DNA from: Sphingomonadaceae bacterium
Lineage (GTDB): Bacteria; Pseudomonadota; Alphaproteobacteria; Sphingomonadales; Sphingomonadaceae
Direction of reading: 5' to 3'
DNA: 9,864 nucleotides
Assembly: GCA_947442095.1 (NCBI GenBank)
Contig: CANEVG010000108.1
Location: forward strand, 1 to 9,864
Below the pieces are notes generated by a model. It had not been told where the DNA came from and ran no database searches. It saw nothing but the letters and a program-made list of their open reading frames with translations. Position 1 is the first letter of the stretch, and every line of letters begins with the position of its first letter. This document shows, one piece after another, positions 1 to 7,324 of the stretch. A program made the position numbers and the translations under genes.

Positions 1-4
1 AATA

Positions 5-19
5 GAACAAAGTGCGTAC
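5..19 (+). promoter_or_regulatory. Candidate degenerate LexA (SOS) box upstream of recA
   Basis: The sequence reads GAAC, seven bases, GTAC. The alphaproteobacterial LexA site is a direct repeat GTTC-N7-GTTC, which is GAAC-N7-GAAC on the other strand. This copy matches seven of the eight specified bases, with one change in the second half-site. It lies 52 bases upstream of the recA ATG, a sensible place for SOS control of recA. The window starts only four bases before it, so the promoter context cannot be judged. A TTGACG at 30-35 could be a -35 element, but its possible -10 (TAGCAA, 54-59, 18-base spacing) would put the transcript start inside or after the ribosome binding site, so I do not call that promoter. 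Confidence 0.35.
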
Positions 20-71
20 AAGGCTGGTGTTGACGGTTCGGTTCGGTCATCACTAGCAAGGGGAAGCAGCC

Positions 72-1142
72 ATGGCGGCACAGTTGAAGCTTATCCAGGA
101 AGGCAAAGACAAGGACATGGACCGTCAGAAGGCGCTCGATGCAGCGCTCGCCCAGATTGACAAGGCATTCGGCAAGGGTTCGGCCATGCGGCTGGGCTCT
201 AAGGAGACGATGCAGGTCGAAGTGATCCCCACCGGATCGCTCGGTCTCGATATCGCGCTCGGCGTCGGCGGCTTGCCGCGCGGCCGCGTGATCGAGATCT
301 ATGGGCCAGAAAGCTCGGGCAAGACTACGCTGGCGCTGCACGTGATTGCAGAGGCGCAAAGGGGCGGCGGAACCGCAGCTTTCGTCGATGCCGAGCACGC
401 GCTTGATCCAGTCTATGCCAAGAAGCTTGGCGTCAACATCGATGAACTGATCGTCTCGCAGCCCGATACGGGCGAGCAGGCGCTCGAGATCGTCGACACG
501 CTGGTGCGTTCGAACGCGATCGATGTGCTGGTGGTCGATTCGGTCGCTGCGCTCGTTCCTCGCGCTGAAATCGAGGGTGAGATGGGTGACAGCCATGTCG
601 GCCTGCAGGCGCGTCTCATGTCGCAGAGCTTGCGCAAGCTGACCGGCTCGATCAGCCGCTCGCGCTGCATGGTGATCTTCATCAACCAACTGCGCATGAA
701 GATTGGCGTGATGTACGGCAACCCGGAGACCACGACTGGCGGCAACGCGCTCAAGTTCTATGCCTCGGTCCGGCTTGACATCCGCCGCACCGGCCAGATC
801 AAGGACCGCGACGAGATCGTGGGCAACGCCACCCGCGTCAAGGTCGTCAAGAACAAGGTCGCGCCGCCGTTCAAGCAGGTCGAGTTCGACATCATGTACG
901 GCGAGGGCATCTCGAAGATCGGCGAAATCCTTGATCTTGGTGTCAAGGCCGGCGTGGTCGAGAAGTCTGGCGCATGGTTCAGCTACGATTCGATCCGGAT
1001 CGGGCAGGGCCGCGAGAACGCCAAGACCTATCTGCGCGAGCACAAGGAACTCTGCGACCAGTTGGAAGCCGCCATCCGCGGCCAGACCGACAAAGTCGCC
1101 GAAGGATTGATGGCGGGTCCGGACGCGGACGACGATATCTAA
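72..1142 (+). CDS. recA: Recombinase A (RecA)
   Basis: RecA forms ATP-dependent filaments on single-stranded DNA, carries out strand exchange in homologous recombination, and triggers LexA self-cleavage in the SOS response; it acts in the cytoplasm on DNA. The 356-residue product is the normal family length. Visible landmarks are the Walker A GPESSGKT (78-85), the DAEHALD segment with the catalytic glutamate (E108), the Walker B strand DVLVVDS (151-157), loop L1 around EGEMGDSHVG (168-177), loop L2 with NQLRMKIGVMYGNPETTTGG (205-224), and an acidic C-terminal tail ending DADDDI. The start at 72 is preceded by a strong Shine-Dalgarno (AGGGGAAG, 59-66). The N-terminus is about a dozen residues longer than E. 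coli RecA; M16 (MDRQKAL) is a less likely alternative. A strong terminator follows, so it appears to be a single-gene transcript, possibly LexA-controlled through the site at 5-19. Confidence 0.99.
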   Translation: MAAQLKLIQEGKDKDMDRQKALDAALAQIDKAFGKGSAMRLGSKETMQVEVIPTGSLGLDIALGVGGLPRGRVIEIYGPESSGKTTLALHVIAEAQRGGGTAAFVDAEHALDPVYAKKLGVNIDELIVSQPDTGEQALEIVDTLVRSNAIDVLVVDSVAALVPRAEIEGEMGDSHVGLQARLMSQSLRKLTGSISRSRCMVIFINQLRMKIGVMYGNPETTTGGNALKFYASVRLDIRRTGQIKDRDEIVGNATRVKVVKNKVAPPFKQVEFDIMYGEGISKIGEILDLGVKAGVVEKSGAWFSYDSIRIGQGRENAKTYLREHKELCDQLEAAIRGQTDKVAEGLMAGPDADDDI

Positions 1143-1193
1143 TCCTTCAGGCGGTGGCCGCTCATCCCCCGCGCAGCTGCCGCCAATCCAAAG

Positions 1194-1232
1194 ACCGGCG
1201 CGTTCCATGGGCGGAACGCGCCGGTTTCTTTT
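1194..1232 (+). terminator. Rho-independent terminator of recA
   Basis: A perfect 13-bp stem, ACCGGCGCGTTCC (1194-1206) paired with GGAACGCGCCGGT (1213-1225), closes on a six-base loop (ATGGGC). A T-rich tract starts at the end of the stem (TTTCTTTT, 1225-1232) and goes on to GGTTTT. It begins 51 bases after the recA stop. This is a textbook intrinsic terminator and separates recA from the following GST gene. Confidence 0.95.
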
Positions 1233-1236
1233 GGTT

Positions 1237-1313
1237 TTGACGCAGTCTGGGGCGCTTCCCCACGTCGCAAAAAGACCTTAGCGTGAAGCAAGCACCATAA
1301 GAGGATGTCCGCC
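1237..1313 (+). promoter_or_regulatory. 5' region of the GST gene: candidate promoter, small palindrome and the RBS that decides the start
   Basis: Three items are visible. A perfect short palindrome TGGGG-CGCTT-CCCCA spans 1248-1262. A -10-like TAGCGT lies at 1279-1284, resembling the TAGNNT hexamers in front of other genes here, but its -35 position (TTCCCC, 1256-1261) is poor. An AAGAGG Shine-Dalgarno (1299-1304) sits nine bases before the ATG at 1314 and directly abuts the ATG at 1305, which favours 1314 as the start. A second reading is TTGACG (1237-1242), 15 bases, then CCCCACGT (1258-1265), which loosely resembles a heat-shock (RpoH) promoter. I cannot choose between the two readings. 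Confidence 0.3.
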
Positions 1314-1940
1314 ATGCCGATCGTTCTTCACCACCTCAACAATAGCCGCTCGCAGCGCATTCTCTGGCTGCTGGAGGAACTTAGCGTACCTTATGAACTG
1401 CGCGTCTACCAGCGCGACGCGGTTACCAATCTGGCACCGCCCGAACTCAAGGCGGTCCATCCGCTAGGCAAATCACCGCTGCTCGAGGTCGATGGCCGGA
1501 TCATCGAGGAATCGGGGGCAATCGTGCAGTATCTGTGCGAGACCCATGGCGCCGGCGCCTGGCTCCCGGAGGCGGGTACGGACGACGCGCTGCGGCACCT
1601 TGAACTCATGCATTTTGCCGAAGGCTCGGCTATGACGCCAATCCTGCTCAATCTCTATGTCTCGGCCCTTGGCGATGCAGGCGCGCCGCTGCGGCCACGG
1701 ATTGACGATCAGCTCGCTGCCTTTTTCGGTTATCTCGATGCGATCTTGCGGTCCTCCGGCCACTTCATTGGTGATTGCTGGTCAGGGGCCGATGTCATGC
1801 TGAGCTTTCCGGCTGAAGTGGCGGTTATGCAGGGGATGGGTGAAAAGTACCCCAAACTCGCCGCTTTCGTCGCGGCCGTCCATGCGCGGCCGGCCTGGCA
1901 AGCGGCACGGGCCAAGGGCGGTCCTTACTTCTCGATGTAA
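1314..1940 (+). CDS. Glutathione S-transferase family protein
   Basis: This is a cytosolic GST-fold protein that probably conjugates glutathione to electrophiles or uses it as a cofactor; the substrate cannot be read from the sequence. The 208 residues match the usual family length. The N-terminal thioredoxin-like domain (about 1-80) shows a first strand followed by NNSRSQRI, with S11 at the catalytic serine position used by several bacterial GSTs, the cis-proline segment GKSPLLEV (P55), and the glutathione gamma-glutamyl contact motif EESGAI (E66, S67). The helical C-terminal domain (about 88-208) contains the N-capping box S157-x-x-D160 in WSGADVML. I chose ATG 1314 over ATG 1305 because the AAGAGG ribosome binding site is correctly spaced only for 1314, and the protein then begins right at the first beta-strand, as is usual. 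recA's terminator lies upstream, so it should have its own promoter. Confidence 0.92.
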   Translation: MPIVLHHLNNSRSQRILWLLEELSVPYELRVYQRDAVTNLAPPELKAVHPLGKSPLLEVDGRIIEESGAIVQYLCETHGAGAWLPEAGTDDALRHLELMHFAEGSAMTPILLNLYVSALGDAGAPLRPRIDDQLAAFFGYLDAILRSSGHFIGDCWSGADVMLSFPAEVAVMQGMGEKYPKLAAFVAAVHARPAWQAARAKGGPYFSM

Positions 1941-1957
1941 GACCATTGCGATAGGGC

Positions 1958-1986
1958 TTGTCGTCAGCGCGGGCCGCGCCTAGCCT
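1958..1986 (+). promoter_or_regulatory. Candidate sigma70-type promoter for the methyltransferase, leaderless geometry
   Basis: TTGTCG (1958-1963) and TAGCCT (1981-1986) are separated by exactly 17 bases. The expected transcription start, about seven bases after the -10, falls at or within a base of the ATG at 1994. No Shine-Dalgarno is visible before that ATG. The element sits in the 53-base gap after the GST stop. This is a pattern match without experimental support, but the spacing is ideal. Confidence 0.45.
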
Positions 1987-1993
1987 TTGCGGC

Positions 1994-2818
1994 ATGACAG
2001 GTGCGCAGGAATGGCAGGGCCGGGTCGGGCATAACTGGGCGGCGGAGTGGGAGCGGACGGACCGCAGCTTCGCCGCGCTCACGCCGCACCTGCTTGCCGC
2101 CATTGCCAATGAGCCGGGTGAGCGGATTGTCGATATCGGCTGCGGTGCGGGTGAGCTTTCCCTCGCGCTGGCCAAGGCGCGCGCCACGGCGAAGATCACC
2201 GGGATCGATATCTCCGAAGACCTTGTTGCGGCTGCACGCATGCGCGCGGTTGGCGTACCGTCTGTGACGTTCGAAGTGGCAGACGCTGCCAGCTGGACGT
2301 CCGCTGACGGTCCGGCCGATCTGTTTGTTTCGCGCCACGGCGTGATGTTTTTCGACAACCCGCCTGCTGCTTTTGCGCACCTTGCTCGCAGCGCTGCGCC
2401 CGGCGCCCGGTTGGTGTTCTCATGCTTTCGTGCAGCGAGGGACAACATGTGGGCGAGCGAGATCGCGCGGCTGCTGCCTCCATCAAAGCCCGCAGTTTCG
2501 GCGCCGTTCCCGCCGGGACCATTTGCGTTTGCCGATCCCGATCATGTCCGCACATGCCTCAGCGGCTGGCGCGACGTGCAGGTCGAACCGCTCGATTTTG
2601 CCTATGTGGCTGGTTCGGGCCAGAATCCGGTTGCTGATGCGCTCTCGTTCTTCGACCGAATCGGGCCGGCAGCCTCTGCCATTCGGACCCTGCCAGACAT
2701 TGCGCGGGCTTCATTCGAGCGCGGTCTGCTGGATCTCGTGCAATCCCGCCATGTCGGGGGCCGGGTCTGCTTTCCAGCGGCGGTGTGGCTGGTGACTGCG
2801 ACCGCCGACAACGGCTGA
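1994..2818 (+). CDS. Class I SAM-dependent methyltransferase
   Basis: This is a probable small-molecule methyltransferase with a Rossmann-like SAM-binding domain; the acceptor is unknown. The 274-residue product starts with a W-rich segment (EWQGRVGHNWAAEWERTD, 6-23) typical of UbiE/COQ5-like stand-alone methyltransferases. Motif I is VDIGCGAGE (46-54), the acidic residue after the next strand is D72 in GIDIS, the central strand region is DLFVSRHGVMFFDNP (109-123), and the motif III-like strand PGARLVFSCFR is at 136-146. The reading frame is open back to a TTG at 1958, but that would add 12 residues without family character and would place translation across the likely promoter, so ATG 1994 is preferred. 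There is no ribosome binding site; the mRNA may be leaderless. The role is not tied to its neighbours. Confidence 0.9.
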   Translation: MTGAQEWQGRVGHNWAAEWERTDRSFAALTPHLLAAIANEPGERIVDIGCGAGELSLALAKARATAKITGIDISEDLVAAARMRAVGVPSVTFEVADAASWTSADGPADLFVSRHGVMFFDNPPAAFAHLARSAAPGARLVFSCFRAARDNMWASEIARLLPPSKPAVSAPFPPGPFAFADPDHVRTCLSGWRDVQVEPLDFAYVAGSGQNPVADALSFFDRIGPAASAIRTLPDIARASFERGLLDLVQSRHVGGRVCFPAAVWLVTATADNG

Positions 2819-2864
2819 CGGCGCACTTGGTGGGGACAAGCAGGTCCGAAGGGCTGAAACGTGC

Positions 2865-2893
2865 TTGTTACACGCCGAGCGCTCGCCTAATCG
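2865..2893 (+). promoter_or_regulatory. Candidate promoter for alaS, leaderless geometry
   Basis: TTGTTA (2865-2870) and TAATCG (2888-2893) are 17 bases apart, and the -10 ends seven bases before the alaS ATG, the same geometry as the methyltransferase promoter. Both copies share TTGT at the -35 and CGCCTA across the start of the -10 at identical offsets from the ATG. The -10 lacks the final T of TANNNT, so it is weaker than the methyltransferase copy. No Shine-Dalgarno is present upstream of 2901. Confidence 0.38.
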
Positions 2894-2900
2894 GCAACAT

Positions 2901-5546
2901 ATGACTTCGACGAACGAAATCCGCCGGTCCTTCCTCGACTACTTCGCCTCGGCGGGGCACGAGATCGTGCCGTCTGCGCCGCTGGTCCCCTATAACGACC
3001 CGACCCTGATGTTCACCAATGCGGGCATGGTCCCGTTCAAGAACGTGTTCACCGGGCTGGAAACCCGCGCCATCAGGCGCGCGACATCGTCGCAGAAATG
3101 CGTGCGCGCGGGCGGCAAACACAACGATCTGGACAACGTGGGCTACACCGCGCGGCATCACACTTTCTTCGAGATGCTGGGCAATTTCTCGTTCGGGGAC
3201 TACTTCAAGGAACAGGCGATCACCCATGCTTGGACCTTGCTGACCCGCGAATGGGGTCTGCCCAAGGACAAGCTTATCGTCACGGTCTACCACACCGACG
3301 ACGAGGCATTCGACCTCTGGAAGAAGATCGCGGGCCTTTCCGAAGACCGCATCATCCGCATTCCCACGTCTGACAACTTCTGGTCGATGGGTGATACCGG
3401 ACCCTGCGGGCCTTGCTCGGAAATCTTCTACGATCATGGCGACAACATTTTTGGCGGGCCTCCGGGTTCGCCCGACGAGGATGGCGACCGGTTCATCGAA
3501 ATCTGGAACCTTGTGTTCATGCAGTTCGAACAGGCGGCCGATGGTACGCGCACGAACCTGCCTAGCCCGAGCATTGACACGGGCATGGGGATCGAGCGCG
3601 TTGCCGCAGTCATGCAGGGCGAGCACGACAACTATGACACCGACACGTTCCGCGCGCTGATTGCAGCATCCCAGAGCCTGACGAGTACGAAAGCCGAAGG
3701 CGAGAGCCGCGCCAGCCACCGCGTCATCGCAGACCACTTGCGCTCGTCCAGCTTCCTCCTGGCCGACGGCGTTCTGCCGTCCAACGAAGGGCGCGGCTAT
3801 GTGCTGCGCCGGATCATGCGCCGCGCGATGCGCCATGCGCACCTGCTTGGCGCGAAAGAGCCGTTGATGCACCGGCTGGTAGGATCGCTCGTCACCGAAA
3901 TGGGGCAGGCCTTCCCGGAACTGGGCCGCGCGCAGCCGCTCGTCGAGGAAACCCTGCTGCGCGAGGAAGTGCAGTTCCGCCGCACGCTGGCAAATGGCCT
4001 CCGCTTGCTCGATGAGGAAGCCGGTGATCTAAGCGAGGGCGACAGCCTGCCCGGTGAGACCGCGTTCAAGCTGTATGACACCTTCGGCTTCCCTTATGAT
4101 CTTACTGAAGACGCGCTGCGGGCACGCGGCATTTCGGTTGATCGGGCTGGCTTCGAAGCCGCAATGGCGCAGCAGAAGGCCGCAGCGCGCGCAGCTTGGA
4201 AGGGCTCGGGCCAGACCGCTGACAGCGAAGTGTGGTTCGACATTGCCGAGCGCGAGGGCGCAACCGAATTCACTGGCTACAGCGCCAACGTGGGCGAGGG
4301 CGTGGTCGTCGCGCTGGTCAAGGACGGCAAGGAAGTCACCGAAGCCCATGCGGGCGAGGCGGTGACTGTGTTGACCAACCAGACCCCGTTCTACGGCGAA
4401 AGCGGCGGCCAGATGGGCGATGCGGGGACGATCAGCACCAACGAAGGCCTGCGCATCGCGGTGAGCGATACAGCCAAGCCGCTCGGGCGGCTCCACGCGC
4501 ATGTCGGCGTGGTCGAGGCAGGGTCGGTCAAGAAGGGCGATCCCGTGCTGCTCGGGTTCGACGTGGCGCGGCGCGATGCCACGCGCGCTAACCATTCGGC
4601 CACGCACTTGCTGCATCAGGCCCTGCGCAATCGGCTGGGCGCGCATGTCACGCAGAAGGGCTCGATGGTCTCGGCCGACCGGCTGCGCTTTGACTTTGCC
4701 CAACCGACCGCGCTGACGGTGGATGACCTTGCGGCGATCGAGGCCGAAGTGAACGCTGAAATCCGCGCCAATGCCGCGGTGAATACGCGCCTGATGACGC
4801 CCGAGGACGCGATTGCGGCGGGCGCCATGGCGCTGTTCGGCGAGAAATATGGCGACGAAGTGCGCGTGCTCAGCATGGGCACCGGAAAGGACACGCCCTA
4901 TTCGGTGGAACTGTGCGGTGGCACCCATGTGCGTGCGCTGGGCGATATCGGTGTGCTCAGGATCGTGAGCGAGGGTGCAGTGTCCTCGGGTGTGCGTCGC
5001 ATAGAGGCGCTCACGGGCGAGGGCGCGCGGGGCTGGTTGGTGGGCCGCGAAGAAGCCTTGAAGCGCGCGGCTGGCCTGCTGCGCACGACGCCTGATGATG
5101 TCGAGGCACGGGTCGGCGCGCTGCTTGACGAGCGACGCAAGCTGGAGCGCGAACTGGCCGATGCCAAGAAGGCGCTTGCACTCGGCGGCGGCGGGGCCAA
5201 GACCGAAAGCGCAGACGAGAAAGTCGGCGATATCACGTTCTCCGGCCAAGTGCTTGAGGGGCTCGACCCCAAGGACCTGCGCGGACTGCTCGATCAGGCC
5301 AAGGCGCGCATGGGCTCGGGCGTGGCGGTGATCGTTGCAGTCAACGAAGGCAAGGCGAGCATTGCTGCGGCCGTGACCGCGGACCTTGCGGGCAAAGTCA
5401 GCGCAGTCGATCTGGTGCGGGCGGGCGTAGAAGCGCTCGGCGGCAAGGGCGGCGGTGGGCGGCCTGATATGGCCCAAGGCGGCGGGCCTGACGGTGCCAA
5501 GGCGGCCGAGGCGGTTGCAGCGGCGAAGGGCGTACTGGCGGGGTAA
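2901..5546 (+). CDS. alaS: Alanine--tRNA ligase (alanyl-tRNA synthetase)
   Basis: AlaS is a cytoplasmic class II synthetase that charges tRNA-Ala with alanine and hydrolyses mischarged Ser- and Gly-tRNA-Ala. The 881-residue length is normal. The catalytic domain (about 1-240) contains class II motif 2 around R85 to K103 (FFEMLGNFSFGDYFK at 89-103) and motif 3 DTGMGIERV (226-234). The editing domain carries the zinc/active-site residues H565 and H569 (HSATH) and C672 and H676 (CGGTH). A coiled-coil-like linker rich in charged residues (about 730-775) precedes the C-Ala domain, which has the usual glycine-rich loop with RPDMAQGGG near the end. ATG 2901 is chosen because the conserved N-terminus (residues after EIRRSFLDYF) begins there; an upstream in-frame TTG at 2865 would cover the putative promoter. 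Nearness to recA is common in proteobacteria. It ends three bases from the convergent antiporter gene, with no terminator visible between them. Confidence 0.98.
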   Translation: MTSTNEIRRSFLDYFASAGHEIVPSAPLVPYNDPTLMFTNAGMVPFKNVFTGLETRAIRRATSSQKCVRAGGKHNDLDNVGYTARHHTFFEMLGNFSFGDYFKEQAITHAWTLLTREWGLPKDKLIVTVYHTDDEAFDLWKKIAGLSEDRIIRIPTSDNFWSMGDTGPCGPCSEIFYDHGDNIFGGPPGSPDEDGDRFIEIWNLVFMQFEQAADGTRTNLPSPSIDTGMGIERVAAVMQGEHDNYDTDTFRALIAASQSLTSTKAEGESRASHRVIADHLRSSSFLLADGVLPSNEGRGYVLRRIMRRAMRHAHLLGAKEPLMHRLVGSLVTEMGQAFPELGRAQPLVEETLLREEVQFRRTLANGLRLLDEEAGDLSEGDSLPGETAFKLYDTFGFPYDLTEDALRARGISVDRAGFEAAMAQQKAAARAAWKGSGQTADSEVWFDIAEREGATEFTGYSANVGEGVVVALVKDGKEVTEAHAGEAVTVLTNQTPFYGESGGQMGDAGTISTNEGLRIAVSDTAKPLGRLHAHVGVVEAGSVKKGDPVLLGFDVARRDATRANHSATHLLHQALRNRLGAHVTQKGSMVSADRLRFDFAQPTALTVDDLAAIEAEVNAEIRANAAVNTRLMTPEDAIAAGAMALFGEKYGDEVRVLSMGTGKDTPYSVELCGGTHVRALGDIGVLRIVSEGAVSSGVRRIEALTGEGARGWLVGREEALKRAAGLLRTTPDDVEARVGALLDERRKLERELADAKKALALGGGGAKTESADEKVGDITFSGQVLEGLDPKDLRGLLDQAKARMGSGVAVIVAVNEGKASIAAAVTADLAGKVSAVDLVRAGVEALGGKGGGGRPDMAQGGGPDGAKAAEAVAAAKGVLAG

Positions 5547-5549
5547 GGG

Positions 5550-7316
5550 TCAGCGATTTCTGATACCAGCTGCCTTCAGCTTCGGCTTCTGATCAAGCCC
5601 GCCTTCGCGCATGATTGTCTCACGAAGCTCGTCGCGCATGTCGTGGATAGAGGCAATCACCGGCCCCAGCGCCACGCCCATGTCGACCAGCACGGCTTCG
5701 GAAAGTTGCAGCGAACTTTCGAGCGTTTCGGGGACGGCATCGCTCGCTCCGGCGCGGTAGAGTTCGGCGGCATGATTGGCATCGCGGGCGCGCACGATGA
5801 TCGGCAGATCCGGGTGCGCGGCGCGGATGCGGCGGACCGTGCGGCTTACGAGGACCGGCTCGTCCATCGTGACGATCACGGCGCGGGCAGTATCAAGGTG
5901 GAGCTTTTCGAGCAGGGTTGCGTTCGAAACGTTGCCGAAGATCACCGGGTGCCCGGCGGTGTGGCCCCCGGCGACGACGGAAGGATCGGCATCGACCGCC
6001 AGCCATGGCACATCGTGGCGCGCCAGCATGGCGCCAACGAGTTGACCGACCCGGCCGAAGCCGAAAAGCAGCGCGCGGCCTTCCGCATCGGCGGGAACCT
6101 CCTGCGTCGGCGCTCCGTGCTGCCGGTCAATCCGCCGGGCGAGGCGGCGGCCTGCCATCGCCAGCACCGGCGTGAGCGTCAGGCCCAGCGCCGTAACGAT
6201 CTGCCAGAACTGCGCCGTCGCCTGCCCAATAATTCCGGCGGCGGCGGCGGCAGACAGCACGATGAGCGTGGTTTCGGATGGGGCCGCCATCAGCAGTCCG
6301 GTTTCGGCCGCCATGCCGCGCGAGGCACCGCGAACACGCAGCAGCAGTGCTGTGACAATCGCTTTGCCTGCCAGCACCGCGACCACGCCGAGCGCGATGG
6401 CGCCGAACTGGCCCCAGATTTGCGCCACATCGATGCTCATCCCGACAGTGATCAGGAACACCCCGAGCGCAAGGCCCTTGAACGGCGCAGTCAGCGCCTC
6501 GACCTCCTGCGAATAGTCCGTCTCGGCGATCAGCAGGCCGGCGAGCAGCGCGCCCATGATCGGGGAGAGGCCCACACCTGCCGTAGCGAGCGCGGCGGCG
6601 ATGACGACTAGCAGGCTGAAGGCGAGGAACAGCTCCGGGCTCTTGGTGCGCGCGGCGCTGGCAAACAGGCGCGGGAGCAGGAAGCGGCCCAGCGTGAGCA
6701 TGACGAGCACGACAAGCCCGCCGCGCCAAAGCGTTTCGATCAGGCGCGCGCCGCCTTCATCGCCCGGCCCGAACGCGCCGAGCACGAAGATGATCGGCAC
6801 AAGCGCGATGTCTTCGAGCAGCAGCATAGCGAGCGCCTTGCGCCCGACCGGGCTTTGCGTGCCGGCAATCGGCAGAACCAGCGCTGTGGACGACAAAGCC
6901 AGCGCAATGCCCAGACCTGCGGCGGCAGGCACGCCCTGGCCCATTGCCAGCAGCACGCCAAACAGGAGTGTGGCGCACAGCATCAACTTGGTAACGCCGA
7001 GCCCGAACACTTGCGCGCGCATGGCCCAAAGGCGTGCGAACGACAGTTCCAGCCCGATCTCGAACAGCAGCAGGATCACGCCGAGTTCGGCAAACGGAGC
7101 AATCGCCTCGGGCTTGGTGATCGTGATGTAGTAGAGCGAGGGGAACTGTCCGACGAGCCGCCCGAGACCGAAGGGGCCGACGAGCACGCCAACGAGAATG
7201 AAGCCGATGACCGGCGTGATGCGCGCGCGGGCGAAGGCGGGGATGATGATCCCCGCCGCGCCGAGGACAACGAGCGCGTCGCTCATCGTGGTGGTGAATT
7301 CGAGATTTCCGGCCAT
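5550..7316 (-). CDS. Monovalent cation:proton antiporter of the CPA2 family, KefB/KefC-like, with RCK domain
   Basis: This is an inner-membrane antiporter that probably exchanges K+ or Na+ for protons. The 588 residues comprise about 12-13 hydrophobic segments (roughly 11-390) and a cytoplasmic TrkA-N/RCK domain (about 413-535). Kef-like landmarks are EIGLELS (86-92), LLLEDIALVP (165-174), GALLAGLLIAETDYS (255-269), and PFKGLALGVFLITVGMSID (278-296). The RCK Rossmann motif is GFGRVG (419-424), with the ribose-binding acidic residues in VDAD (441-444), indicating nucleotide gating. The Kef 'HALES'-like regulatory loop is not well conserved (SQEVEA at 269-274), so glutathione control as in E. 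coli KefC should not be assumed. The frame is open to ATG 7346, with further ATGs at 7316 and 7286; 7316 is preferred because a promoter-like element lies directly upstream and a G-rich stretch precedes it. It is divergent from the peptidase gene and convergent with alaS. Confidence 0.93.
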   Translation of the reverse strand: MAGNLEFTTTMSDALVVLGAAGIIIPAFARARITPVIGFILVGVLVGPFGLGRLVGQFPSLYYITITKPEAIAPFAELGVILLLFEIGLELSFARLWAMRAQVFGLGVTKLMLCATLLFGVLLAMGQGVPAAAGLGIALALSSTALVLPIAGTQSPVGRKALAMLLLEDIALVPIIFVLGAFGPGDEGGARLIETLWRGGLVVLVMLTLGRFLLPRLFASAARTKSPELFLAFSLLVVIAAALATAGVGLSPIMGALLAGLLIAETDYSQEVEALTAPFKGLALGVFLITVGMSIDVAQIWGQFGAIALGVVAVLAGKAIVTALLLRVRGASRGMAAETGLLMAAPSETTLIVLSAAAAAGIIGQATAQFWQIVTALGLTLTPVLAMAGRRLARRIDRQHGAPTQEVPADAEGRALLFGFGRVGQLVGAMLARHDVPWLAVDADPSVVAGGHTAGHPVIFGNVSNATLLEKLHLDTARAVIVTMDEPVLVSRTVRRIRAAHPDLPIIVRARDANHAAELYRAGASDAVPETLESSLQLSEAVLVDMGVALGPVIASIHDMRDELRETIMREGGLDQKPKLKAAGIRNR

Positions 7317-7324
7317 ATTCCCCC

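Noticed and set aside
30..59. TTGACG ... TAGCAA as the recA promoter
   Set aside because: The 18-base spacing is acceptable, but the transcript would start after the strong Shine-Dalgarno at 59-66, which makes it unlikely as the main promoter.
1825..2448. Minus-strand open frame across the GST/methyltransferase junction
   Set aside because: It overlaps two genes with clear motifs and has an Arg/Ser/Ala-rich shadow composition.
2799..2823. GCCG-ACAA-CGGC mini-hairpin at the methyltransferase stop
   Set aside because: Four-base stem, no T-tract; expected by chance in GC-rich DNA.
2868..3872. Minus-strand open frame of about 330 codons opposite the 5' part of alaS
   Set aside because: Same shadow effect; low-complexity Arg/Ala/Val-rich translation with no ribosome binding site or domain.
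4029..5477. Long open frame on the minus strand (about 480 codons) opposite alaS
   Set aside because: It lies wholly inside alaS, which has complete family motifs. Long antisense frames are expected in GC-rich genes with strong third-position GC bias, and the translation has no recognisable domain.
5440..5525. Repeated GGCGGG-type bases near the alaS 3' end
   Set aside because: They encode the normal glycine-rich loop of the C-Ala domain, not a separate DNA repeat.
5643..6611. Plus-strand open frame of about 320 codons opposite the antiporter gene
   Set aside because: Shadow of a well-supported membrane protein; translation is Arg/Asp/Gly-rich without a domain.
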